A DNA stretch of 15,160 nt from Cytophagales bacterium (GTDB lineage: Bacteria > Bacteroidota > Bacteroidia > Cytophagales > Cyclobacteriaceae): NCBI GenBank assembly GCA_029262955.1, contig JAJCYL010000103.1:1-15160 (forward strand), given 5' to 3'. The notes beneath the pieces were generated by a model, which did no database searches, was not told where the DNA came from, and saw nothing but the letters and a program-made list of their open reading frames with translations. Made by a program: the position numbers and the translations under genes. Below are positions 1-7,532 of this stretch, one piece after another (within the stretch, counting starts at the first letter, position 1; each line of letters opens with the position of its first letter).

Positions 1-1
1 T

Positions 2-616
2 GTTGTATTTGTTGGTAGTTATATGTGGGTTGAATCACAAGAAAGAATTGAATCACCAGACCTAAACGTATCTTCTAAGTCTACTGAGTTGGATGAAAGC
101 TCATTCAATATGAATGTTGATGATGAAGTGCCTCTGATTAAACTCCCTATTATAGATCAATCAAACAAGGCTGAAGAAATTGCTGTGATCGAGATTGAGG
201 ACGAGGCAGAAAAAACTGAACTAATAAACCCAATCCGACCAGACCTGGTTGCTCCTGAATTGGCCGACTCTGGATCGGATGAAAATATCTTACCGGAAAT
301 AGAAGAAGGTGTGGTCATAAATTCAATTGACAAAGAAACTATCAGCCAGATAGAGATCGAGAACATATCTACCTCAAAGAAAAATTTCCAGTACAAATTT
401 TACAACAATAAACTCTTCCTCTATGGTGATTTCAATGGTATACCTTACGAAATACTGGAGATTAATAGTCGTAGAGGTAAGAAACTGTTCCTTTATCACA
501 ACAGCCTCTTTTATCGAATCTCTGACAATGTCACCAAGTCCTCACCTCTGAAGCAAGTGACTGACACCGACTTAATTAAGGAGCTGATGATTCTCAAGGA
601 AAACAAATCTGAGTAA
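2..616 (+). CDS. C-terminal part of a single-pass membrane protein of unknown function (5' end outside window)
   Basis: The reading frame is open from base 2 with no stop. The first visible residues (VVFVGSYMW) are hydrophobic and look like the end of a membrane helix, so the ATG at 23 is probably internal and the gene starts left of the window. In total 204 residues are visible. After the hydrophobic end come about 110 residues rich in Glu, Asp, Ser and Ile with little predicted structure, resembling a flexible acidic linker. A compact, basic and aromatic C-terminal domain of about 80 residues follows (FYNNKLFLYGDF, KKLFLYHNSLFYRI). The plan helix, linker, small C-terminal domain resembles Bacteroidota envelope proteins that carry an N-terminal cytoplasmic domain, but I do not recognise the C-terminal domain and it does not read as a SPOR repeat. 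It ends 37 bases before ftsX, which has its own promoter-like box. Function unknown. Confidence 0.75.
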   Translation, partial: VVFVGSYMWVESQERIESPDLNVSSKSTELDESSFNMNVDDEVPLIKLPIIDQSNKAEEIAVIEIEDEAEKTELINPIRPDLVAPELADSGSDENILPEIEEGVVINSIDKETISQIEIENISTSKKNFQYKFYNNKLFLYGDFNGIPYEILEINSRRGKKLFLYHNSLFYRISDNVTKSSPLKQVTDTDLIKELMILKENKSE

Positions 617-641
617 TCACATTTAAACTCCGACATCTTGC

Positions 642-649
642 TAAATTTG
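642..649 (+). promoter_or_regulatory. Bacteroidota -7 promoter element ahead of ftsX
   Basis: TAAATTTG is a perfect match to the TAnnTTTG -7 consensus of the Bacteroidota housekeeping sigma factor. It ends 4 bases before the ftsX ATG, so the transcript should begin at or within a few bases of the start codon, giving a leaderless or nearly leaderless mRNA. I see no convincing TTG/TTTG -33 element at the usual spacing, so the call rests on the -7 box, its intergenic position and the same arrangement at 5395. Confidence 0.5.
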
Positions 650-653
650 CGGC

Positions 654-1550
654 ATGCCGTCGGGTGATAAGAAATTCCGCAAAAAGAAGTTAGGAAGCTA
701 TCCTTTTGTTAGTGTGATTTTCAGCATCACCCTATCCCTCCTAGTCATTGGACTATTTGGTTTAATCCTCATTTATAGTTCTGCCCTGACTAAAGTCATT
801 CAGGAGAACATTGAAATTCAGGTCTTTCTTGATAAGCACATTACAGAGAACGAACGCATCAAAATCAATAAAACAATTTCATCAAGAGACTATGTTTTAT
901 TAAAGGATAACCAACCCCAGATTACTGAAATCACAAAGGAGGAGGCCGCCAAAATATTTATTCAGGAGACAGGCGAGGATTTTGTAGAATTCATTGGAGA
1001 CAACCCTTTAAGGGATGCCTTCATTATAAAGATAGGACCAGACTTTCAATCTCCGGATAAAATGGCAAACATCAGGAAAGAAATTGAAGGGATCAGAGGT
1101 GTTTATGAGGTAAACTACGTAGAGAATCTTATTGAGAGTATCAATAGAAACCTATCCAAAATAGCACTGACCCTTGGAGGTATTTCAGCTCTACTGATTA
1201 TAGTGGCAGTCATTTTAATTAACAACACCATTAAATTGGCCCTTTTCTCTCAGAGATTTCTCATCAGAAGCATGCAACTCGTGGGTGCCACTGCAGGATT
1301 CATAAAAGGCCCATTTCTAAAAAGGGCTCTTAATTACGGATTCTTGGCAGGACTGATAGCATCCGGATCCTTATTTGGATTCGTACATTATGCAAATACT
1401 CGTATTGAGGAACTCTCTATACTGAAAACAGATCAATACATTTATGCATTAATGGGCTCGCTGGTTCTCGTTGGAATAATCGTCGGTTATGCCAGTACTT
1501 GGCGAGCAATAAACAGATATTTAAAAATGTCATTAGACGAGCTATATTAA
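654..1550 (+). CDS. ftsX: Cell division protein FtsX (ABC permease-like)
   Basis: 298 residues, the usual FtsX size. A basic cytoplasmic N-terminus (KKFRKKKLGSYPF) leads into a first membrane helix at about residues 20-43, an extracytoplasmic domain at about 45-165, and three further helices at about 172-192, 222-245 and 262-285, the four-helix FtsX plan. FtsX pairs with the ATPase FtsE in the cytoplasmic membrane and couples division to activation of peptidoglycan hydrolases; ftsE is not in the window, as is common in Bacteroidota where it lies elsewhere. The motifs GSYPFVSVIFSITLSLL and IQENIEIQVFLDK are typical of Bacteroidota FtsX. The ATG at 654 is the only sensible start: the basic N-terminus is complete and a -7 box lies just before it. 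It is the first gene of a run with DUF3098, uppP, truB and ribF; DUF3098 begins 2 bases after its stop. Confidence 0.93.
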   Translation: MPSGDKKFRKKKLGSYPFVSVIFSITLSLLVIGLFGLILIYSSALTKVIQENIEIQVFLDKHITENERIKINKTISSRDYVLLKDNQPQITEITKEEAAKIFIQETGEDFVEFIGDNPLRDAFIIKIGPDFQSPDKMANIRKEIEGIRGVYEVNYVENLIESINRNLSKIALTLGGISALLIIVAVILINNTIKLALFSQRFLIRSMQLVGATAGFIKGPFLKRALNYGFLAGLIASGSLFGFVHYANTRIEELSILKTDQYIYALMGSLVLVGIIVGYASTWRAINRYLKMSLDELY

Positions 1551-1552
1551 TT

Positions 1553-1768
1553 ATGAGCAAAGACAGCAGGCTACCTTTCGAAAAAACTAATTATGTTATC
1601 ATGATTAGTGGGATCCTTGTATTAATCCTGGGTTTTATTGTGATGTCTATAGATCAGGAGGAATATGGTTTCGGATTTTTAGGATTAACCCTCGGACCTA
1701 TAATCGTTGTAATTGGTTTTATCATAGAGTTCTTCGCTATTTTATATCGGCCTAAGCAGGATAAATGA
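1553..1768 (+). CDS. DUF3098 family small membrane protein
   Basis: 71 residues with two membrane helices (about residues 15-34 and 42-64) separated by a short polar loop containing IDQEEYGFGF. The N-terminus LPFEKTNY and the hydrophobic pattern match DUF3098, a small Bacteroidota membrane family found directly behind ftsX; no biochemical role is known to me. An upstream TTG at 1499 would extend the frame by 18 residues into ftsX, but those residues are the ftsX 3' end read out of frame, and the ATG at 1553, 2 bases after the ftsX stop, gives the normal family N-terminus. Its stop overlaps the uppP start (ATGA), so translation is probably coupled. Position suggests a role near FtsX or in envelope assembly, which is inference only. 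Confidence 0.85.
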   Translation: MSKDSRLPFEKTNYVIMISGILVLILGFIVMSIDQEEYGFGFLGLTLGPIIVVIGFIIEFFAILYRPKQDK

Positions 1769-2559
1769 GTTTGTTTGAAGCGATAATTCTTGGCATCGTC
1801 CAGGGATTAACTGAATTCTTGCCTGTCAGTAGTAGTGGACATATTGAACTTGGTTCTGTACTACTTCGATTAGAATCCAAAGAGAATCTTTTGTTTTCCA
1901 TAGCTGTTCATGCTGCAACAGCTCTCAGTACAATTGTAATTTTTAGACATGAGCTCTGGTCGTTGACAACTAATGTCTTGAAATTTCAATGGAATGATGA
2001 AACAAAATGGAGTGCCAAAATCATTCTTTCAATGATCCCCGTCGGCGTAATTGGAGTTTTGTTCGAAGATGAGATTACCCAACTGTTCTCCGGACGTGTG
2101 GTCCTGGTTGGTTCTATGCTCATTGTTACCGGAAGCCTTTTGTCCTTTACCTATTTCAATAAGGAACATAATAAGGAAATAAACTACCTCAGTGCATTTA
2201 TCATTGGGATAGCCCAATCAATAGCTATTATGCCTGGTATTTCTCGGTCAGGAGCCACAATTGCAACGGCCCTATTACTAAAAGTCCGGAGAGAAGAAGC
2301 CGCTAAATTCTCATTTATTATGGTGCTTATTCCTATAATGGGTGCATCCTTATTAAAAATAAAAGACTTTGTTGATAACCCTCAGCTTAGCATGGACATA
2401 CCTGCAATCAGCCTTATTGGTGGATTCATCGCAGCATTTATTTCAGGTCTAATTGCCTGTCGCTGGATGATCAATATTGTTAAAAATGGGAAACTGATCT
2501 ATTTCGCGATATACTGTTTTCTTATTGGATCAATTGCTATTATCAGTCAGTTGCTGTGA
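1765..2559 (+). CDS. uppP: Undecaprenyl-diphosphatase UppP (BacA family)
   Basis: 264 residues and highly hydrophobic, with about seven or eight membrane helices. Both family signatures are present: EFLPVSSSGH at residues 17-26, with the conserved Glu17 and His26, and PGISRSGAT at 157-165 with the catalytic-type Arg161. UppP removes a phosphate from undecaprenyl diphosphate to recycle the lipid carrier used for peptidoglycan and surface polysaccharide, and its overexpression gives bacitracin resistance in other bacteria. The ATG overlaps the DUF3098 stop by 4 bases, and its TGA overlaps the GTG start of truB, so three genes are chained by overlaps. Placement behind ftsX makes this a cell-wall cluster. 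Family assignment is close to certain. Confidence 0.96.
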   Translation: MSLFEAIILGIVQGLTEFLPVSSSGHIELGSVLLRLESKENLLFSIAVHAATALSTIVIFRHELWSLTTNVLKFQWNDETKWSAKIILSMIPVGVIGVLFEDEITQLFSGRVVLVGSMLIVTGSLLSFTYFNKEHNKEINYLSAFIIGIAQSIAIMPGISRSGATIATALLLKVRREEAAKFSFIMVLIPIMGASLLKIKDFVDNPQLSMDIPAISLIGGFIAAFISGLIACRWMINIVKNGKLIYFAIYCFLIGSIAIISQLL

Positions 2560-3263
2560 TAGTCTCCAATGCAAATACCTCGCTCTCAAACATCGACTTT
2601 GCGGAAGGTTGTGTCATTCCAGTCGACAAAGATTTGAACTGGACCTCTTTCGATGTTGTGAGCAAAATCCGCAATACACTTCCTGTACGTAAAGTTGGCC
2701 ATGCCGGCACCCTCGATCCATTGGCAACCGGCTTGGTAATCGTTTGTGTTGGCAAGTACACCAAACGGCTTGGTGAATTAATGGGCCAGGAAAAAGAATA
2801 TTCAGGTACTTTCACCCTTGGCCATTCCACACCTTCCTATGATTTAGAAACTGCATTAGAATTTTGTGCCGACCCTTCTAACGTTACCAATGAAGAAATA
2901 ATTGAAGCGACAAAACAATTTTGTGGCCAGATACTTCAGATTCCGCCAATTTATTCCGCTGTTAAAATAGATGGTGAGAGGGCCTATAAAAAAGCTCGTA
3001 AAAAAGAGGCAGCAATTTTGAACCCAAGGCCAGTGGAAGTAAAAGTGTTTGAGATAACCCGAGTTGAATTACCAATAGTTCATTTTTCATTGATTTGTTC
3101 AAAGGGGACCTATGTCAGAAGTATTGCACATGATTTGGGGCAAGAATTGGGAGTGGGTGCTCATTTGTCATCATTGAGAAGAACCAGAATAGGAGATTAT
3201 AAAGTAGAATCAGCCTGGAAAGTCCAGAATTTTGTTTCATCATACCGTAATTTGCAGGCATAA
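2556..3263 (+). CDS. truB: tRNA pseudouridine(55) synthase TruB
   Basis: 235 residues. TruB converts uridine 55 in the T-loop of tRNAs to pseudouridine. The catalytic motif GHAGTLDPLATG carries the Asp nucleophile at residue 54; the motifs YSAVKIDGERAYKKAR and KGTYVRSIAHDLG follow in order. The protein lacks the C-terminal PUA extension of Escherichia coli TruB (about 314 residues), as usual in the shorter Bacteroidota forms. The start is GTG at 2556, overlapping the uppP stop as GTGA. No ATG lies between there and the conserved N-terminal block (EGCVIPVDKDLNWTSFDVV, residues 17-35), so a non-ATG start is required. The ribF start follows 22 bases after its stop. Confidence 0.95.
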   Translation: MIVSNANTSLSNIDFAEGCVIPVDKDLNWTSFDVVSKIRNTLPVRKVGHAGTLDPLATGLVIVCVGKYTKRLGELMGQEKEYSGTFTLGHSTPSYDLETALEFCADPSNVTNEEIIEATKQFCGQILQIPPIYSAVKIDGERAYKKARKKEAAILNPRPVEVKVFEITRVELPIVHFSLICSKGTYVRSIAHDLGQELGVGAHLSSLRRTRIGDYKVESAWKVQNFVSSYRNLQA

Positions 3264-3285
3264 ATTGCGCTATTAGAACTTTATT

Positions 3286-4209
3286 ATGAATGTAGTTGAG
3301 GGAATAAGTGGTTTCGACCATAAAGACTTGATGGTAGTAACCAGCGGCACCTTTGATGGGGTTCATTTTGGACATCGGAAGATTCTAAGACGAGTTGTTG
3401 AGTTGGCTCAGTCTCATGGTGGAAAAAGTGCAGTTCTTACTTTTTGGCCTCACCCCCGATTTGTTCTTGGAAAGAATAATTTACAACTTCTAACCACTCT
3501 AGAGGAAAAGATTGAACTGATTTCTGACGCAGGAATAGATTATTTTATTAAGATTCCTTTCACAAAAGAATTCTCACAATACAGTTCTTCCAGATTTATT
3601 AAAGAAGTGTTAGTTGATGGAATTGGCACTAACAAGCTAGTAATCGGATATGATCATCGGTTTGGTAAAAACAGAGAGGGAAGCTTTGAATACCTTGTGA
3701 AACATGCAGAAAGTTTTGGGTTTACTGTTGAAGAAATTCCCGCTCAAGACATTGATAACATAGCTGTCAGCTCTTCCAAGATCAGAAATGCCTTATTAGA
3801 AGGTCAGATAGACATTGGCAATGAATACCTTGGAAGGTCTTATAGCATCACCGGCCAAGTGGTAGCAGGTGAGAAAGTTGGCCGATCGATGGGATTTCCA
3901 ACAGCTAATATTGAGATCAAGGAAGAATATAAACTGATACCAGCTGATGGTATTTACGCCGTACAGGTAATCTATGGCAAGCAAACTTTTGGAGGCATGC
4001 TTTATATTGGTCCAAGGCCTACCTTAAACGGCACTAACCGATCAATTGAAGTCAATATCTTTGAGTTTGATCAGGACATCTACCACCAAACAATCACTAT
4101 TCAATTTATTGCGCAAATTCGTCAAGATGCACGCTTTGATTCGATAGATGCCTTGAAGGATCAGCTCATTTTGGATAAAGAGAATGCCCTCAGAATCCTG
4201 ACTGACTAA
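3286..4209 (+). CDS. ribF: Bifunctional riboflavin kinase / FAD synthetase
   Basis: 307 residues, normal for RibF. The N-terminal nucleotidyltransferase domain (about 15-170) adenylates FMN to FAD: SGTFDGVHFGH holds the HxGH motif at residues 27-30, and later signatures include IGYDHRFGKNREG and AVSSSKIRNALLEG. The C-terminal riboflavin kinase domain (about 182-305) makes FMN from riboflavin; it carries GFPTAN with the PTAN motif at residues 205-208 and GGMLYIGPRPT. The start at 3286 gives the standard Bacteroidota RibF N-terminus. It closes the ftsX to ribF run; the truB-ribF adjacency is common in several phyla. The TAA stop (4207-4209) overlaps the TAG of the converging gene (4206-4208), leaving no space for a terminator between them. 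Confidence 0.96.
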   Translation: MNVVEGISGFDHKDLMVVTSGTFDGVHFGHRKILRRVVELAQSHGGKSAVLTFWPHPRFVLGKNNLQLLTTLEEKIELISDAGIDYFIKIPFTKEFSQYSSSRFIKEVLVDGIGTNKLVIGYDHRFGKNREGSFEYLVKHAESFGFTVEEIPAQDIDNIAVSSSKIRNALLEGQIDIGNEYLGRSYSITGQVVAGEKVGRSMGFPTANIEIKEEYKLIPADGIYAVQVIYGKQTFGGMLYIGPRPTLNGTNRSIEVNIFEFDQDIYHQTITIQFIAQIRQDARFDSIDALKDQLILDKENALRILTD

Positions 4210-5348
4210 CCTTGATAAGAAACCCGATAAATCACACCGGCTTTATCATCTGAGATTAACATTGATCCATCATCCATTACCAAAACATCAACCGGTCGTC
4301 CCCAGGCTTCCTGCTCCTCTTCGTCTAACCACCCATCAATGAAGGTATCGTAAGCCACCGCCTGATTGTCTTCAATAGTGACCATTGAAATCTTATACCC
4401 AACCTTTTTTGAGCGATTCCATGACCCATGCTCAGCAAAAAAAACATGGCCATTATACTTTTCAGGAAACATTTTTCCGGTATAAAATTTAATCCCCAAG
4501 GGTGCTACATGTGCACCCAGTTTAATTGCTGGTTTCACGAAATCAGAACATGGATACTTATCGCCAAACTCCGGGTCTGCTATTGTCCCACCATGGCAAT
4601 ACGGGTAACCAAAATGCTGACCGGGACTGGTGACTCTGTTTAACTCACAGGGAGGTGTATCATCTCCTAGTAAATCTCGCCCATTGTCAGTAAACCACAT
4701 TTCCTGGGTTTCGGGATGCCAGGTAAATCCTACCGTATTTCTTACACCTTTGGCATATACAACCCTATTACTCCCATCAGGATCCATTTGGGTTATTGAT
4801 GCATACATCTCATTTTGACTTTCACATATATTGCATGGAGCGCCAACGGGTACATATAATTTTCCATCAGGCCCAAAGGCAATGTATTTCCAACCATGGT
4901 GAAAATCTTTGGGGTAATCGTCATAAATTATTGAAGGTGTTTCTGGAGATTCGAGATTATCCTCAATATTTGAGTATTTTCTAAGTGTACTAACGGTGGC
5001 AACATATAAATCACCATCTCTAAATGCAACGCCATTTGGCGCCCTTAGCCCAGTATCCAGCACATGAATTTTATCTGCTTTAAAATCACCGTCCAAATCC
5101 TGAATAGCGTATACGCTCCCGTCATCCCGGGTACCAACAAATAATGTCCCGTCCGGACTAATCGCCATTGACCTTGCATTAGTTACATTTTCAGCATAGA
5201 TGTCAATCTTAAAACCATCGGGCAAGTTGATTTTATCCAATTGGATTGGCAGAACTTTGTCGCCTCCCGGTCCACAGGCGGATAAAATGATGAGAATTGC
5301 GTAACACGTGTGATTCTTTATGATCTTCTTGAGGTTAATAGCCAACAT
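4206..5348 (-). CDS. Lipoprotein, sorbosone/PQQ-type sugar dehydrogenase propeller family
   Basis: 380 residues. The N-terminus is a lipoprotein signal: basic LKKIIKN, a hydrophobic core and the lipobox LSAC with the lipidated Cys at residue 25. The rest reads as a six-bladed beta-propeller of the soluble glucose/sorbosone dehydrogenase family: blade repeats such as MAISPDGTLFVGTRDDG and YIAFGPDGKLYVPVGAP, then the strong family signature GVRNTVGFTWHPETQEMWF with TDNGRDLLGDD, and HVFFAEHGSWNRS near the end. Family members use PQQ to oxidise sugars or aldehydes, but many Bacteroidota members have no known substrate and PQQ use cannot be shown here. Five cysteines occur in the mature part, including a CxxC at 172-175 that lacks the His needed for haem c. 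It should sit in the periplasm, anchored by lipid. It is transcribed alone, divergent from the ABC-F gene. Confidence 0.88.
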   Translation of the reverse strand: MLAINLKKIIKNHTCYAILIILSACGPGGDKVLPIQLDKINLPDGFKIDIYAENVTNARSMAISPDGTLFVGTRDDGSVYAIQDLDGDFKADKIHVLDTGLRAPNGVAFRDGDLYVATVSTLRKYSNIEDNLESPETPSIIYDDYPKDFHHGWKYIAFGPDGKLYVPVGAPCNICESQNEMYASITQMDPDGSNRVVYAKGVRNTVGFTWHPETQEMWFTDNGRDLLGDDTPPCELNRVTSPGQHFGYPYCHGGTIADPEFGDKYPCSDFVKPAIKLGAHVAPLGIKFYTGKMFPEKYNGHVFFAEHGSWNRSKKVGYKISMVTIEDNQAVAYDTFIDGWLDEEEQEAWGRPVDVLVMDDGSMLISDDKAGVIYRVSYQG

Positions 5349-5352
5349 TATA

Positions 5353-5383
5353 AATAAGTATTTTAATCGTTTTCACATTCAAA
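5353..5383 (-). promoter_or_regulatory. Weak candidate promoter for the lipoprotein dehydrogenase gene
   Basis: On the minus strand a TTTG (complement of 5380-5383) is followed after 19 bases by TACTTATT (complement of 5353-5360), which matches TAnnTTTG at only four of six fixed positions. The spacing fits Bacteroidota promoters and the box ends 4 bases before the ATG at 5348. The whole divergent intergenic region is only 59 bases, so a promoter must lie about here, but the match is poor. Confidence 0.25.
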
Positions 5384-5394
5384 CGTCTAAAGTA

Positions 5395-5402
5395 TAAATT
5401 TG
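5395..5402 (+). promoter_or_regulatory. Bacteroidota -7 promoter element ahead of the ABC-F gene
   Basis: TAAATTTG is a perfect TAnnTTTG match. It ends 5 bases before the ATG at 5408, so the mRNA would have almost no 5' leader, the same geometry as at ftsX. A T-rich stretch at 5370-5373 lies at a plausible -33 distance but is not a clean TTG. This is the only sensible promoter site in the 59-base divergent gap for the forward operon. Confidence 0.55.
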
Positions 5403-5407
5403 CCGTC

Positions 5408-7330
5408 ATGATATCGATCAGCGATCTGACATATTACATTGGTGGCAGGGCCATTTTTGATAAAGCCTCACTTCATATCAAACCAAAAGATAAGATTGGA
5501 CTCATAGGTTTAAATGGAACAGGGAAAACCACTTTACTTAAAATAATCAACGGAGAACTGGCTCAAGATGGTGGGGAAGTGTCTATGAGTAATAGTTGCA
5601 CCATCGGTTTCCTTAACCAGGATTTACTTAGCTATCAGTCAGAAGATTCCATATTAGAGGTGGCCATGCAGGCGTTCAGCGAGGTGATTGCCATACAGCA
5701 CAAGATAGATAAAGTGCTCCACGAAATGGAGAAAAACTATACTGATAAGCTGGTTGAAAAACTAAATAAGCTTCAGGAAAAGTTCGAAGTCATGGAAGGT
5801 TATACCATTCAATCCAAAGCAGAAGAGATTCTGGAGGGGATTGGGTTTAAGACCCAAGACTTGAGCAGGCCACTGAAAGAGTTTTCTGGAGGTTGGAGAA
5901 TGAGAGTGATGTTGGCAAAATTACTGCTGGAGAAGCCTTCTTTATTGATGCTAGACGAACCCACCAACCACCTGGACTTACCTTCCATTGAGTGGATTGA
6001 AAACTATCTCCGAACCTATGAGGGGGCGGTGGTGGTTGTCAGTCATGATCAGCAGTTCTTAAACAATACCAGTGACTCAATAGCCGAAGTAACAGGTCTC
6101 AAGATCAATTTTTACTCGGGTAATTATGATTTCTATCTCCAGGAGAAATCCCTGCGAAATGAAATTCAACAAAATGCATTTGAAAATCAGCAACAGAAAA
6201 TAAAACAGACGGAACGTTTCATCGAACGTTTTAGAGCAAAGTCTACCAAAGCCAGGCAAGTACAATCAAGAGTTAAAGGCCTGGAAAGAATGGATAAAAT
6301 TGATGAAGTAATTGATGATAATATTAAAGTCAACTTTAAATTCAATTTCGGTCAGAAATCCGGCCGACATGTTACACAAATAGAAAATTTATCCAAATCT
6401 TACGGTGATCTCGAGATTCTTGAAAATGCAACAGCAACCATCGAACGGGGTGACAAGATTGCCCTTATCGGGGCAAATGGTAAGGGTAAATCCACCTTAC
6501 TCAGAATTATAGCTGGAACAGAAAGTCATAATGGAAAGTGCGATGAAGGCTATAATGTCAGGCAGGCCTTTTATGCGCAGCATCAATTGGAAGCCTTGAC
6601 GATTAAGAATGAAATTTTAGAAGAATTAAAGCAATCCGGATCCAATAAAAGTGAATTGCAGTTAAGAACTATACTGGGTTGTTTTCTTTTTACAGGAGAT
6701 GACGTTTTCAAAAAAATTAAAGTCCTGTCAGGTGGTGAAAAGTCCCGGGTCGCACTGGCAAAGACATTGTTATCCGAGGCAAACTTTCTACTGCTCGATG
6801 AACCTACTAATCATCTGGATATACAATCGGTAAATATTCTAATCCAGGCTTTGCAGCAATACGAGGGGTCTTTTATTATTATTTCACACAACCGTCATTT
6901 CATATCCCAGGTAGCAAACAAAATATGGTGGCTTGAAGACAAGCAAATAAAGGAATACCCGGGTCCATATGATGAATATGAATGGTGGTCAACTCAAAAA
7001 CAAAAAAGCGCAACACCCAAGGAGGTAATTAAACAGGATATTCAACCAAAGAGTAAAAAATCACCTCCCAGGACTAATCATATTGACAAAGATTTGACGA
7101 AATTGAGGAGCGAGATGCGTAAACGTGAAGATGAAATAGAGCTCCTTGAAAAAGAAAAGGCTGAGTTGGAAATGGAGTTGGCCAAACCCGAAACTTATGG
7201 AAACCCTGATAAGCTCTTAGAGATCAATCAGCGTTTCGAAAAAGTCTCTGGCCATTTGGAAGATTTGACCATGGCCTGGCAAGAAACTGGAGATCAGATT
7301 GAAAAACTTGAAGCATCCATAACTCAATGA
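5408..7330 (+). CDS. ABC-F family ATPase (YheS/Uup-like), ribosome-associated
   Basis: 640 residues with two ABC domains in one chain and no membrane segments, the ABC-F plan. Domain 1: Walker A GLNGTGKT at 34-41, signature SGGWRMR from 160, Walker B ending in Asp183-Glu184 within LDEPTNHLD. Domain 2: Walker A GANGKGKS at 355-362, signature SGGE at 441-444, Walker B with Asp464-Glu465. The charged linker between the domains (about 235-300, rich in Gln, Lys and Arg) is where ABC-F proteins reach toward the peptidyl-transferase centre. About 100 C-terminal residues are Lys/Glu-rich and look like a coiled coil, as in Uup and YheS. The SGGWRMR signature and length favour the YheS-like branch. Such proteins act on stalled ribosomes or protect against ribosome-targeting antibiotics; a resistance role cannot be told from sequence. 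The stop overlaps the next start (ATGA). Confidence 0.93.
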   Translation: MISISDLTYYIGGRAIFDKASLHIKPKDKIGLIGLNGTGKTTLLKIINGELAQDGGEVSMSNSCTIGFLNQDLLSYQSEDSILEVAMQAFSEVIAIQHKIDKVLHEMEKNYTDKLVEKLNKLQEKFEVMEGYTIQSKAEEILEGIGFKTQDLSRPLKEFSGGWRMRVMLAKLLLEKPSLLMLDEPTNHLDLPSIEWIENYLRTYEGAVVVVSHDQQFLNNTSDSIAEVTGLKINFYSGNYDFYLQEKSLRNEIQQNAFENQQQKIKQTERFIERFRAKSTKARQVQSRVKGLERMDKIDEVIDDNIKVNFKFNFGQKSGRHVTQIENLSKSYGDLEILENATATIERGDKIALIGANGKGKSTLLRIIAGTESHNGKCDEGYNVRQAFYAQHQLEALTIKNEILEELKQSGSNKSELQLRTILGCFLFTGDDVFKKIKVLSGGEKSRVALAKTLLSEANFLLLDEPTNHLDIQSVNILIQALQQYEGSFIIISHNRHFISQVANKIWWLEDKQIKEYPGPYDEYEWWSTQKQKSATPKEVIKQDIQPKSKKSPPRTNHIDKDLTKLRSEMRKREDEIELLEKEKAELEMELAKPETYGNPDKLLEINQRFEKVSGHLEDLTMAWQETGDQIEKLEASITQ

Positions 7331-7530
7331 GTCAGGCATTTAGCAGTATCCGTGTTGGCAAGAAGTATAGACTCACCAACTTTGGAGAAGTTTCTGAGTT
7401 CGAAGTGACTGAAATTATAGGAAGAAGGGACTTTAAATTAAAAGATCTTCACACCCTTGAATCCTATTCAATAAGCGATTTAATCAAATTTGGGAAAGGA
7501 AAGGACTATTCCCTCTGGGAAATGGAATAA
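7327..7530 (+). CDS. Small conserved-looking protein coupled to the ABC-F gene
   Basis: 67 residues. The ATG overlaps the ABC-F stop by 4 bases and the next gene begins 2 bases after its own stop, so it sits in a tight operon and is very unlikely to be a chance frame. The sequence alternates hydrophobic and charged residues (VGKKYRLTNFGEVSEFEVTE, then RRDFKLKDL), suggesting a small all-beta, SH3-like barrel, and ends in an aromatic, acidic tail (KGKDYSLWEME). There is no signal peptide, membrane helix or cysteine, so it should be cytoplasmic. I recall similar short proteins in Bacteroidota but no assigned function. Coupling suggests a link to the ABC-F protein or to translation, which is inference. 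Confidence 0.75.
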   Translation: MSQAFSSIRVGKKYRLTNFGEVSEFEVTEIIGRRDFKLKDLHTLESYSISDLIKFGKGKDYSLWEME

Positions 7531-7532
7531 CT

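Noticed and set aside
1499..1552. TTG-initiated N-terminal extension of the DUF3098 protein
   Set aside because: It lies inside ftsX, and the ATG at 1553, 2 bases after the ftsX stop, gives the normal family start.
3115..3375. Minus-strand open frame of 86 codons across the truB-ribF junction
   Set aside because: It is antisense to two well-conserved genes and has no recognisable protein features; a shadow frame.
4824..4835. CxxC in the dehydrogenase as a possible haem c site
   Set aside because: The residue after the second Cys is Glu, not His, so it is not a CxxCH haem-binding motif.
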